Positions 26,144 to 32,352 of a stretch of 32,352 bases of DNA are shown piece after piece. The number at the start of each line of letters is the position of its first letter. Positions within the stretch are counted from its first letter, which is position 1. Location: contig JAOZUQ010000007.1 in the NCBI GenBank assembly GCA_029938635.1, forward strand, positions 1 to 32,352. The letters are read 5' to 3'. Position numbers and translations under genes: made by a program. This stretch comes from Candidatus Aminicenantota bacterium (GTDB lineage: Bacteria > Acidobacteriota > Aminicenantia > UBA2199). A model generated the notes under the pieces. That model ran no database searches. It worked only from the letters and a program-made list of their open reading frames with translations, and had not been told where the DNA came from.

Positions 26144-26162
26144 AAATATCGCACCTGGCAGG
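26144..26162. repeat. Distal att-like 19-bp repeat of the tRNA-Arg 3' end
   Basis: This is an exact copy of 27843-27861, with no other tRNA sequence around it. It lies 10 bases past the NYN stop codon and about 60 bases beyond the promoter of the TlpA operon. Confidence 0.6.
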
Positions 26163-26172
26163 ATTCCTTTAT

Positions 26173-26784
26173 TTATTTCCAATCAACTGGACATTCAATA
26201 ATTTCGTTTGGAAGTGATATTTTCTCTGGGAATAACGATTTGTTGTAATCTGCCTTTTTTATATATATTACAAAATCACAATTATTAATCAGATCATATG
26301 ATTTATGACCTAATGGAAGTACTACTCCAATTTTAATTTCAGGGAAATCTTTTTTGATTGCGTTGATTGCAGGAATCAGATCACTGTCAGCAGAAATCAG
26401 ATAAAATTTATCATGTTTTTTCTTACTAGCTTCTCTATACATTTGAACACCTATATTGACATCAGTATATTTCTCTTCGTAAGTTGTATAGGTTTTGTGG
26501 CATTTCCTGCATTTTCTTTTAACTTTCTGGAATTTTCCTAGTATTGTTTCAATTCCAGAATGTATTAAAGCTTTAATATAAGTTTCATGTTTCGTTCTTT
26601 TCGAAATACTCCAGGGGGATTTAGCTGTAAAGTACAAAATAGTTCCGATTTCTTCATTCGACCTGTTCTTAGTTAATCGTGAAACCAAAGCCTTAATATC
26701 TAACCATTTATATTTCGGGTTATTAAGATTTTTCAAAGAATGGTATAGATTATATCCGTCTATAAAAAAAACTGATTTTCTCAT
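26173..26784 (-). CDS. NYN-domain (PIN-like, LabA/DUF88-type) putative ribonuclease with zinc knuckle
   Basis: The protein has 203 residues. The NYN acidic core is present: FFIDGYNLY with Asp9 and Asn12, EEKYTDVNIG with Asp108, and SADSDLIPAI with Asp133 and Asp135. An inserted CRKC pair (Cys92 and Cys95) looks like half of a metal-binding knuckle; His96 might complete it. NYN proteins are metal-dependent RNases or RNA-binding proteins. The ATG lacks a ribosome-binding site, and the leader between its promoter and start is almost all hairpin. The gene sits inside an att-flanked island, where members of this family are often accessory. A role in RNA-based defence, toxin-antitoxin function or self-regulation is possible but unproven. 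Confidence 0.88.
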   Translation of the reverse strand: MRKSVFFIDGYNLYHSLKNLNNPKYKWLDIKALVSRLTKNRSNEEIGTILYFTAKSPWSISKRTKHETYIKALIHSGIETILGKFQKVKRKCRKCHKTYTTYEEKYTDVNIGVQMYREASKKKHDKFYLISADSDLIPAINAIKKDFPEIKIGVVLPLGHKSYDLINNCDFVIYIKKADYNKSLFPEKISLPNEIIECPVDWK

Positions 26785-26800
26785 TGAATGTAAATGTCCC

Positions 26801-26842
26801 GGGGGCCGAAGCCCCCAGGCTATAAGGAATTTATCCTTATAG
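26801..26842 (-). promoter_or_regulatory. Two tandem hairpins in the leader of the NYN gene
   Basis: In transcription order, the first stem is CTATAAGGA/TCCTTATAG, 9 bp with a 5-nt loop (26820-26842). The second is GGGGGC-TTCG-GCCCCC (26801-26816), six GC pairs closed by a C(UUCG)G tetraloop, a very stable RNA fold. Three bases separate them. The second ends 16 bases before the ATG. No T-run follows, so it is not a standard terminator. It could hide or replace a ribosome-binding site or be bound by the RNase itself. Confidence 0.7.
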
Positions 26843-26857
26843 GGATCTAATAACTAT

Positions 26858-26886
26858 TATATAATATAAAACCGGATAAAAATCAA
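26858..26886 (-). promoter_or_regulatory. Promoter of the NYN gene
   Basis: On the minus strand, TTGATT and TATATA are 17 bases apart. The predicted start near 26851 lies just before the first leader hairpin, giving a leader of about 67 bases. Bases 26887-27052 show nothing clear. Confidence 0.45.
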
Positions 26887-27052
26887 ATTTAATTAAAAAA
26901 GCTTTATTTAATAAAAATAATTTAATTCACTTAAATATCCGACATTTGCTATATGTTTTCTGGTTAGTGTTGCTTTAGAGGAGCTAATTATTAATTTTCT
27001 AAACAATCTGAACTTGATCGATCTCCTTTGCAGTTAAAAGCAGGTTTCTCAT

Positions 27053-27187
27053 TTAAATGTGGAGATGTAAGTTACAATAATATCTTTTATCTTTAAAAAC
27101 ATCTCTTTCAGTTACGGAAATTCCCGGAACCTTTTCTTTTAATTTCAGAGTGCTTGTTTGAAATTTATAATGTTTGCAGATCTCCAT
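27053..27187 (-). CDS. Possible 44-residue small protein (weak)
   Basis: An ATG at 27185-27187 opens a 44-codon frame ending in TAA, starting two bases after the stop of the secreted-protein gene (TGA, one A, then ATG). It reads MEICKHYKFQTSTLKLKEKV and so on, is basic, and has two Cys. There is no signal peptide or known domain. The close spacing is the only support; it may be chance. Confidence 0.25.
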   Translation of the reverse strand: MEICKHYKFQTSTLKLKEKVPGISVTERDVFKDKRYYCNLHLHI

Positions 27188-27188
27188 T

Positions 27189-27557
27189 TCAGATATCCTT
27201 TTTTTTCATCAGGAAGTGGTAAATACCACCCTTTCCTTTTGATATTAAAAAACTGTCAATATATTCCCAGCCATTCTTAACCATGAAATTCAATATTTCA
27301 ATTACGCTGTAGAATACCTTCTTCTTTTTTGGGCTTTCACCTTCTGTAATATACATATCGAAAGCATATTTTCTAAGGTCTTCCCGACCATAATCAACTT
27401 GAGCGTAGAGTTTTTTGCTTAAGAGTTTGTTTTCAGCTCTAAATTTTATATAAATAACCTCAGGCTCCTGGTTAATATTTATCCCCTTAACAAAGACATC
27501 ACCTGATAAATATTGAACGGTGAAAATGATTAAAAAAACAGTAATGATTTTTTTCAT
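27189..27557 (-). CDS. Small secreted protein of unknown function (DUF4177-like C-terminal part)
   Basis: The protein has 122 residues and a clear signal peptide (MKKIITVFLIIFTVQYLSG). The mature part has a Gly-x-Glu-Asp-Leu stretch after YAQVDYG, a TEGESPKKKKVFYS turn, then NFMVKNGWEYIDSF and a final YHFLMKKK. This pattern, a helix with N-G-W-E and a short strand after it, is seen in small FCB-group proteins related to DUF4177; no function is known. The start has a weak GGTAGAG. The gene is inside the att-flanked island with the NYN gene, both on the minus strand, separated by about 400 bases. Confidence 0.7.
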   Translation of the reverse strand: MKKIITVFLIIFTVQYLSGDVFVKGININQEPEVIYIKFRAENKLLSKKLYAQVDYGREDLRKYAFDMYITEGESPKKKKVFYSVIEILNFMVKNGWEYIDSFLISKGKGGIYHFLMKKKDI

Positions 27558-27842
27558 GAACTCTCTACCTAAAAAATTGAAGTTATGATATTAGAAAAAG
27601 GATGTCAAGTTAATACTCAGAAAACACAGTGTCATCAATTTCCATTCGACCTTCTAAGCAAAGAGAAAACTTTGCCTTGTAATAGGCCTGACTGGTTGAT
27701 AGATAAGGAAGAAAAAGTCTAGTTTTCTATAAACTTAACTCTCGGATATCGAATTTTTTAAATACAAATGTGGCACAGGGCAAAGGGACTAATTTTCTAA
27801 GATTGCTTAAGATATTGGTTATACAACCTATATAGTTGGTTG

Positions 27843-27861
27843 AAATATCGCACCTGGCAGG
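27843..27861. repeat. Proximal att-like 19-bp repeat overlapping the tRNA-Arg 3' end
   Basis: Identical to 26144-26162. It covers the 3' side of the T-stem, the acceptor-stem 3' strand and the discriminator base of tRNA-Arg (27849-27861) plus six bases beyond. Confidence 0.6.
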
Positions 27862-27921
27862 GATCGAACCTGCGGCACTGGGATTAGGAATCCCAAGCTC
27901 TATCCTCTGAGCTACAGGTGC
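27849..27921 (-). tRNA. tRNA-Arg (anticodon CCT)
   Basis: The cloverleaf is complete. The acceptor stem GCACCTG/CAGGTGC pairs seven of seven. A D-arm GCTC/GAGC follows, then the anticodon stem TGGGA/TCCCA around loop TTCCTAA (anticodon CCT, reading AGG), and the T-arm GCAGG-TTCGATC-CCTGC. The discriminator is G and the CCA end is not encoded. The 3' end carries the att-like repeat. Confidence 0.95.
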
Positions 27922-27931
27922 AATTGATTTA

Positions 27932-27960
27932 ATTATAACATCAGGATACCTGCCGGTCAA
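27932..27960 (-). promoter_or_regulatory. Promoter of tRNA-Arg
   Basis: On the minus strand, TTGACC and a perfect TATAAT are 17 bases apart. The predicted start is about four bases before the tRNA 5' end. Confidence 0.65.
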
Positions 27961-27987
27961 TTCTGCTTCGCCAAGGCTACGCAGAAT
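27960..27987. repeat. Nested inverted repeat near tRNA-Arg
   Basis: ATTCTGC and GCAGAAT pair perfectly; inside them GCC-AA-GGC forms a second short stem. It overlaps the -35 of the tRNA promoter by one base. Compact nested dyads of this sort are often dispersed repeats, but only one copy is in this window. Confidence 0.4.
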
Positions 27988-28052
27988 GAATTCCCTCATA
28001 TCCCCTTTTTTGGTTAATACAATATTAAACAATGGATTGAAAAAAGTCATAG

Positions 28053-28061
28053 TGCTATAAT
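28053..28061 (+). promoter_or_regulatory. Extended -10 promoter of the sensor kinase gene
   Basis: TGCTATAAT is a perfect extended -10, with only a weak -35-like TGGATT 17 bases upstream (28033-28038). It would start transcription about 43 bases before the ATG at 28111. Confidence 0.45.
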
Positions 28062-28110
28062 GTAAAATATTGCCTGATACCGGGATCCGGAAGGCTGATG
28101 GAGCAGTAGA

Positions 28111-30291
28111 ATGGAAAAAGAAGAAAACAGGGGAGTAAGATTTGCTGTAATAGGTATCGCACTATTTTTCATAATTTTTGTAATAATAAAAGTTCTATTT
28201 GATGAGAGTAAAAATCTCTCATCGATCCTGACAAATATCCAGAGCAGCCAGACAATTCTTTTTGGTCTCTGGACTATCATAATCCTTTTTAGTATTACAT
28301 TCATGTTTGTTTTTGTAAGAAATCTTGTAAAACTTTATTATGATAAAAATAAAGAAAAAACCGGGAGCAGATTTAAAAAAAGGCTGGTGTTTTTCTTCAT
28401 AACTTTCTCGATAGTTCCGACTATTTTCCTCTTTTTCTTCTCAACGGAATTAATTGAAAGAGGAATCGGGAAATGGTTCACAACTGACATAGACTCCATC
28501 ATGATAAAATCGAAAGAGTTGAAAGAGAGTTACTATGAAAAATCGAAAGATGACCTTAAATACTTCTCAAGGATAGTAGCGGATGGTATAAGTTCAAAAA
28601 GGATGTATACGAAAGAGAATACTATATTCCTGAGAAATTGGGTAAAGAAACAAATGAAGAATTACAGGCTTGATGTTGTAAATATATTCAAGGATAGAAA
28701 GGAGATTGTTTCTCAGTTCAATCCTATAATTCCCCTTCAAGAGTACAAAGACCTGTCTCTTGAGGATGTGTACAAGGTTCTCAGCGGCAGTGATTTTATC
28801 AGGGTTGATTCCCTTCTCAGTGGAGAACTTATAAGGAGCGGTATTCCGTTTAATTCAAGCGAAGGAGATAAGATCCTCGTAATAATAGGGAAATATTATC
28901 CGGAGAATTATATCAAGAACCTTAAGGTCCTGGGTAAAATGGTAGAAAACTATTCTCAACTTAAGCTGATCAGAGACCCTGTCAAAACAACCTATTACCT
29001 TCTTTTTATGTTTATTTCAATCCTTATAGTTTTTTCCGCATCCTGGGTTGCCTTATATCTTGCAAGAGGGATAACAACCCCCATAGAAAAACTTGTAGAG
29101 GCTGCGACGGAGATAACTAAAGGTAATCTTGATGCGAAGATCGATTATATAGCGAAAGATGAGTTTAACATTCTAATAACCGAGTTCAATAATATGACCT
29201 CCGATCTGAGAGATAACAGAGATAAACTGAGCAGACGAACAATAGAATTGAGACAGAGGAGGAGTATTACCGAGAATATATTAACCAATATTACATCCGG
29301 AGTAATGGCGATAAACCTGAGAGGTGAAATAATCGAGATAAATCCGGCAGTAGAAAAAATGCTGGGTTTGAAAAAAGAAAAATTCATTAAAAAACAATTT
29401 GGTGATATTTTTTCCAATAATCCCTACAATGAGATAAAGGATCTGATAGAAAAGGGATTTAAGTCGAAATTCAAATTAATAGAAAAAGAGATTGATATTA
29501 AAATCAAGGGAAAAATTCTTAACCTGGCAATCAAGATATCCCAGACAAAGAATCCTGTTAATAACAAATTTTCCGGAATACTTGTAGTGCTTACAGACCT
29601 GACTGCGTTAATGAAGGCACAGCGGCTCCTTGTATGGAGGGAAGTTGCCAAGAGGATCGCTCATGAGATCAAAAATCCTCTTACTCCAATAACTATATCA
29701 TCGGAAAGGATTCTCAGATCAATAGATCTTCCTGAGGATAAGTTCAGAAAGATCGTCGAGGATGGTCTGAATATAATTCTTACCGAGATCGATTCGATCA
29801 AGAATCTTGCCGATGAATTCTCCAATTTCGCACGTCTGCCCGAAATTAAATTTTCGAAAGGGGATATCAATCAGATCCTTGAAAAGCTTGTTTCCGTCTA
29901 TACATCTATCTATAGTACAATTGAATTTAAGGTTGATCTTGATGTAGACATCCCGATCCTGATCAAAATGGATACAGAGCAGATCAGGAGAATATTTGTA
30001 AATATAATCGATAATGGAATTGAAGCCAACGATAAACAGGGAACAATAGAGATCGTCACCAAATATAATGTCGAGAGTCAATTCGCCCGTATAGAGATCG
30101 CAGATAACGGAAGCGGAATAAGTGATGAAGATAAGGAGAAACTCTTTATGCCCTATTTTTCACGAAAAAGCAACGGGACCGGGCTTGGTCTTGCCATAAC
30201 TCATAATATTATTGAGGAACATAACGGTATGATATCAATAATTGATAATACTCCAAAAGGGACAAGATTTATAATTGAACTTCCAGCCTGA
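28111..30291 (+). CDS. NtrY-like membrane sensor histidine kinase
   Basis: The protein has 726 residues. Three N-terminal helices (about 12-30, 48-70 and 90-112) are followed by an extracytoplasmic sensor region to about 290, a fourth helix (about 292-315), a HAMP linker (to about 370), a PAS domain (about 385-490), the HisKA phospho-site His518 in AHEIKNPLTP, and an ATPase domain with N-box NIIDNGIEAND, G1 DNGSGISDE and G2 GTGLGLAI. This architecture matches NtrY, which often controls nitrogen or envelope responses. No NtrX-type response regulator is in the window, so its partner is elsewhere. GGAG lies seven bases before the ATG. The signal sensed is unknown. Confidence 0.92.
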   Translation: MEKEENRGVRFAVIGIALFFIIFVIIKVLFDESKNLSSILTNIQSSQTILFGLWTIIILFSITFMFVFVRNLVKLYYDKNKEKTGSRFKKRLVFFFITFSIVPTIFLFFFSTELIERGIGKWFTTDIDSIMIKSKELKESYYEKSKDDLKYFSRIVADGISSKRMYTKENTIFLRNWVKKQMKNYRLDVVNIFKDRKEIVSQFNPIIPLQEYKDLSLEDVYKVLSGSDFIRVDSLLSGELIRSGIPFNSSEGDKILVIIGKYYPENYIKNLKVLGKMVENYSQLKLIRDPVKTTYYLLFMFISILIVFSASWVALYLARGITTPIEKLVEAATEITKGNLDAKIDYIAKDEFNILITEFNNMTSDLRDNRDKLSRRTIELRQRRSITENILTNITSGVMAINLRGEIIEINPAVEKMLGLKKEKFIKKQFGDIFSNNPYNEIKDLIEKGFKSKFKLIEKEIDIKIKGKILNLAIKISQTKNPVNNKFSGILVVLTDLTALMKAQRLLVWREVAKRIAHEIKNPLTPITISSERILRSIDLPEDKFRKIVEDGLNIILTEIDSIKNLADEFSNFARLPEIKFSKGDINQILEKLVSVYTSIYSTIEFKVDLDVDIPILIKMDTEQIRRIFVNIIDNGIEANDKQGTIEIVTKYNVESQFARIEIADNGSGISDEDKEKLFMPYFSRKSNGTGLGLAITHNIIEEHNGMISIIDNTPKGTRFIIELPA

Positions 30292-30323
30292 TTTTGATCT
30301 GTCAAATCTCAAAAATTTCACTA

Positions 30324-30353
30324 TTGCCTTGACTAAATCGTCCAATTTATATT
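30324..30353 (+). promoter_or_regulatory. Weak candidate promoter of the porin gene
   Basis: TTGCCT and TATATT are 18 bases apart in the 100-base gap after the kinase gene. The porin could also be read through from the kinase. Confidence 0.3.
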
Positions 30354-30394
30354 AACATGATTAAAGATTTATAATTAAATACATGGAGGTAAAT

Positions 30395-31402
30395 GTGAAA
30401 AGGATATTATTTGTTGTTCTTCTTTTAGTTTTTTTATTCACAACAGTACATAGTGAAGTTAATTTTAAAGGATTAGTACAGAGCTGGTTCTCAATATCAT
30501 CTCAGGCGAACGGAGATACCACAGATTCAATTTATGGTTTCTCAAACCGAAGGATCAGGTTAGCTCCTTATGGGACATTCAGCAAGAAGATGAGATGGGG
30601 AGTTCAATTTGCATTTGACAAATTTGCACCTCCTTCAGTCCTGGATGCATATATGGAATATTTTTTATCAAGAGAGGCTATCGTAAAAATCGGAAAATTC
30701 GCACCTCCTGGAGTTAAGGCTGCGGCTCTTACATCTTCTGGTGCACTTGATCTAATTGAGAGAGCATCGATAGTTCAGTTATGGGGTGGAAAAAGCGGCC
30801 TTCACGGATACAGAGCATTCGGGACCCAACTTAGTGGAAAACTGATGGAAGGGAAAATATATTATGCTTTCATGCTTTCAAATGCACTAACTGCTTCTAA
30901 TAATTGGTTGCCAACTGTAAAAAATGCTACAACAACAAATGCTCATAATGGTATGGGTATATGGGGAAGACTTGAAGCTTATCCGGTTCCAGGATTGCAA
31001 ATAGGCGGTTTCCTCGGGTCAGGTTCAGAAGCAGATCCGGCAATTGTAGAAAGTGATATAAAAAGAACCTCTTATGGAGGAAACATTTTTTATAAGAGAA
31101 ATAACATTAATCTTAAATTTGAATACATAAGTGGGGAAAGTAATGGTATCAAGTATTCAGGGATGTATGCAGTGGCTGGATACAGATTCAATAAACTTGA
31201 ACCGGTAATCGGATTTGAATCATTTACACCAATTTATGAAGGTGAAAAATATACAAATTTTTCAGGTGGTATCAATTATTTCCATTCAAAGAATGTTAAA
31301 TTACAATTCAATTATATAATGAGATCAGAGGATATCACTGATGTTGACAATGATATCATCTATGCTAATTTCCAGTATTCATTTAATTCAAAGAAAAAAT
31401 AA
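30395..31402 (+). CDS. OprP/OprO-like outer-membrane porin
   Basis: The protein has 335 residues with a signal peptide (MKRILFVVLLLVFLFTTVHS) and then strands typical of phosphate-selective-porin-like proteins: VNFKGLVQSWFS at the mature start, RRIRLAPYGTFSKKMRWGVQ, VKIGKFAPPG and a final QYSF. I start at GTG (30395): the frame extends four codons further to an ATG at 30383, but the GGAGG that would serve as the ribosome-binding site lies inside that extension, five bases before the GTG. It may take up anions or other small solutes; true phosphate selectivity cannot be judged. It ends at the hairpin shared with larC. Confidence 0.85.
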   Translation: MKRILFVVLLLVFLFTTVHSEVNFKGLVQSWFSISSQANGDTTDSIYGFSNRRIRLAPYGTFSKKMRWGVQFAFDKFAPPSVLDAYMEYFLSREAIVKIGKFAPPGVKAAALTSSGALDLIERASIVQLWGGKSGLHGYRAFGTQLSGKLMEGKIYYAFMLSNALTASNNWLPTVKNATTTNAHNGMGIWGRLEAYPVPGLQIGGFLGSGSEADPAIVESDIKRTSYGGNIFYKRNNINLKFEYISGESNGIKYSGMYAVAGYRFNKLEPVIGFESFTPIYEGEKYTNFSGGINYFHSKNVKLQFNYIMRSEDITDVDNDIIYANFQYSFNSKKK

Positions 31403-31418
31403 GATATCAAAAATAAGA

Positions 31419-31446
31419 AGGCCCGGAGATACTATGTCCCGGGCCT
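31419..31446. terminator. Hairpin terminator between porin and larC
   Basis: AGGCCCGG and CCGGGCCT pair perfectly (8 bp, GC-rich) around a 12-nt loop. T-rich sequence follows on the minus strand. It lies between converging genes, so it can serve both. The larC stop codon is in the loop and the last larC codons are in the stem. Confidence 0.65.
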
Positions 31447-32214
31447 CATTCCTTTTGCAATAAGATAGATCTTTAAAGGCGGGATAGGGAGTATCTTAGT
31501 CCCTCTGGAAAACCCTTCTCCAAGAATATTTAATTCTTCCATATCAGGAGTAGTTTCATTATCAATTAGTGCTGCCAGTAATGATGCGCCTGTCGGCGTA
31601 CAAAGTTCTGTGTCGATAGGCCCTTTTTGCCACTTAATATTAAATTTATCAAGTATAATCCTGGTTGCCGGAGCAGGAACGTCAAGGATCCCATGAGAAA
31701 ATTCAATTTTCCCTTGCCCGGTTCTGACCGGTTTCAGGAGAAAAGCCGAAGGTGATATCCCGAGCAATTCCATTCCTGAAGCAGCTCCTATGATATCGAT
31801 CAGTATATCCTGGGCCTCGTGTAGAACAGTCCCCTTGTGATCATGGCCATGGTGATGCATAAGTTTTTCAAACACCTGCATTTTATGTGCTTCTCCTTCC
31901 GCTTCAATGAGGATTTCCAGCACTTTTTTTCCGAATTCTCTATAAATACTTCCAATATTCAATTCTTCAAAACTTTCAATTAAAAGTTCTTTTATCAGTT
32001 CTGCATCGACATGGTTCTTTTCAGCTTCAAGTGAGATGATCAATTGAGTAGATCCATCTCCGGTTTTACCTGAATTTATCCGGATATTGCCAATTTTTTC
32101 TCCGGTTTGTACCATTGCAAGGGAAACTGCATTATAATCAGCTCCTGCATCAATAAGTGCGGCAGTGAACATATCACCGGCAAAGCCACCTGAGCCATCC
32201 AATACAAGTTTCAT
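31432..32214 (-). CDS. larC: LarC-type nickel-pincer cofactor protein, LarC1 domain only
   Basis: The protein has 260 residues. The family start DGSGGFAGDMF is at 6-16, a His-rich HHHGHDH at 120-126 may bind nickel, and the GEGFSRGTKILPIPPLKIYL end matches the end of the LarC1 domain. LarC inserts nickel into the pincer cofactor of lactate racemase, using CTP. The usual C-terminal LarC2 domain (about 130 residues, which binds CTP) is missing: the stop lies in a terminator loop and the converging porin follows. No larA, larB or larE is in the window. GGAG precedes the ATG and a promoter lies at 32260-32288. Confidence 0.85.
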   Translation of the reverse strand: MKLVLDGSGGFAGDMFTAALIDAGADYNAVSLAMVQTGEKIGNIRINSGKTGDGSTQLIISLEAEKNHVDAELIKELLIESFEELNIGSIYREFGKKVLEILIEAEGEAHKMQVFEKLMHHHGHDHKGTVLHEAQDILIDIIGAASGMELLGISPSAFLLKPVRTGQGKIEFSHGILDVPAPATRIILDKFNIKWQKGPIDTELCTPTGASLLAALIDNETTPDMEELNILGEGFSRGTKILPIPPLKIYLIAKGMRPGT

Positions 32215-32259
32215 CTGTTTCTCCAGTATGAGTTATTTTGATCCATTATTAGAAAATGC

Positions 32260-32288
32260 ATAATATCAGAATAACCTGAAACCGTCAA
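32260..32288 (-). promoter_or_regulatory. Promoter of larC
   Basis: On the minus strand, TTGACG and TATTAT are 17 bases apart, about 40 bases before the ATG. Confidence 0.5.
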
Positions 32289-32310
32289 AAAATGTGTTAA
32301 AAATATAGAA

Positions 32311-32339
32311 TTGAAATTGGTGAAGTTTTTTGTTATATT
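32311..32339 (+). promoter_or_regulatory. Promoter pointing out of the right edge
   Basis: TTGAAA and TATATT are 17 bases apart, with a TG that extends the -10. An ATG at 32346-32348 lies at the predicted transcription start, so a gene starting there would be leaderless; the true start may be past the edge. Confidence 0.45.
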
Positions 32340-32352
32340 GGAATTATGGAAG

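Larger units (their letters stand above)
26144..27861. mobile_element. Small putative genomic island at the 3' end of tRNA-Arg
   Basis: A 19-bp direct repeat, AAATATCGCACCTGGCAGG, occurs exactly at 26144-26162 and 27843-27861. The right copy covers the last 13 bases of tRNA-Arg plus six downstream bases. This is the arrangement left by site-specific integration into a tRNA 3' end, with the island on the 3' side. About 1.7 kb lies between: a NYN-domain gene with a structured leader, a small secreted protein and a possible 44-codon frame. No integrase is seen, so it is a remnant or an element moved in trans. Bases 27558-27842 (about 285) show no gene or clear signal. Confidence 0.45.

Noticed and set aside
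26144-26162. A second tRNA-Arg gene
   Set aside because: Only the last 13 tRNA bases are present; no D-arm or anticodon arm. Treated as an att-like repeat.
26801-26816. GC hairpin before the NYN gene as an intrinsic terminator
   Set aside because: No T-run on either strand; it lies within the leader of the gene it would terminate.
27727-28050. Minus-strand 107-codon frame over the tRNA
   Set aside because: It runs through tRNA-Arg and its promoter and encodes tRNA-derived residues; not a gene.
31403-31431. LarC2 reached by ribosomal frameshift
   Set aside because: Only 29 bases separate larC from the converging porin, whose antisense does not look like LarC2.

Overview
The window is AT-rich DNA from a Gram-negative (diderm) bacterium. 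Outer-membrane beta-barrels, lipoproteins with lipoboxes, periplasmic carriers and tripartite export machinery all point to an outer membrane. Three genes resemble types I associate with Bacteroidetes and the wider FCB group: a serine-palmitoyltransferase-like enzyme, a short phosphoglycerate dehydrogenase with a TPKKMGAQT motif, and a barrel with a C-terminal CSGGQC motif. The phylum cannot be fixed from this sequence. No phage, CRISPR array or rRNA was seen.

Layout. 1-932: a TRAP-transporter binding protein cut by the left edge (minus strand). 1092-7316: a minus-strand operon of TetR, TolC-like protein, adaptor lipoprotein and RND pump, with stop/start overlaps between the last three genes. 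7483-16189: a minus-strand lipid locus of TetR, six-helix membrane protein of unknown function, MMPL/RND exporter, LolA-like carrier, outer-membrane barrel, serine-palmitoyltransferase-like synthase, PlsC-like acyltransferase and patatin-like hydrolase. 16359-16612: scraps of a Tn3-family transposon. 16709-22567: a plus-strand operon of TetR, LolA-like carrier, two FtsX-type permeases, ABC ATPase and a barrel related to the one in the lipid locus. 22578-23504: a SerA-like dehydrogenase. 23563-26002: two TlpA-type thioredoxin-like proteins followed by a barrel with two C-terminal cysteines. 26144-27861: a small island between 19-bp direct repeats at the 3' end of tRNA-Arg(CCT), carrying a NYN-domain gene with a structured leader and a small secreted protein. 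28111-31402: an NtrY-like sensor kinase and an OprP/OprO-like porin. 31432-32214: LarC lacking its C-terminal domain. A promoter at the right edge points to another gene just outside.

The most interesting signal is the back-to-back pair at 7483-22567. Both operons begin with a TetR gene whose promoter overlaps a GACC/GGTC dyad, and both encode a LolA-like periplasmic carrier and a barrel with the same WG...NPTD...P signature. They differ in the inner-membrane motor: an RND/MMPL exporter in one, an ATP-driven LolCDE/MacB-like transporter in the other. The RND version also carries enzymes that could make, acylate and hydrolyse a long-chain amino-lipid. My reading is two parallel inner-to-outer-membrane lipid (or lipoprotein) routes, one dedicated to a sphingoid- or sulfonolipid-like product. 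Gene identities and motifs are seen in the sequence; the cargo is inference.
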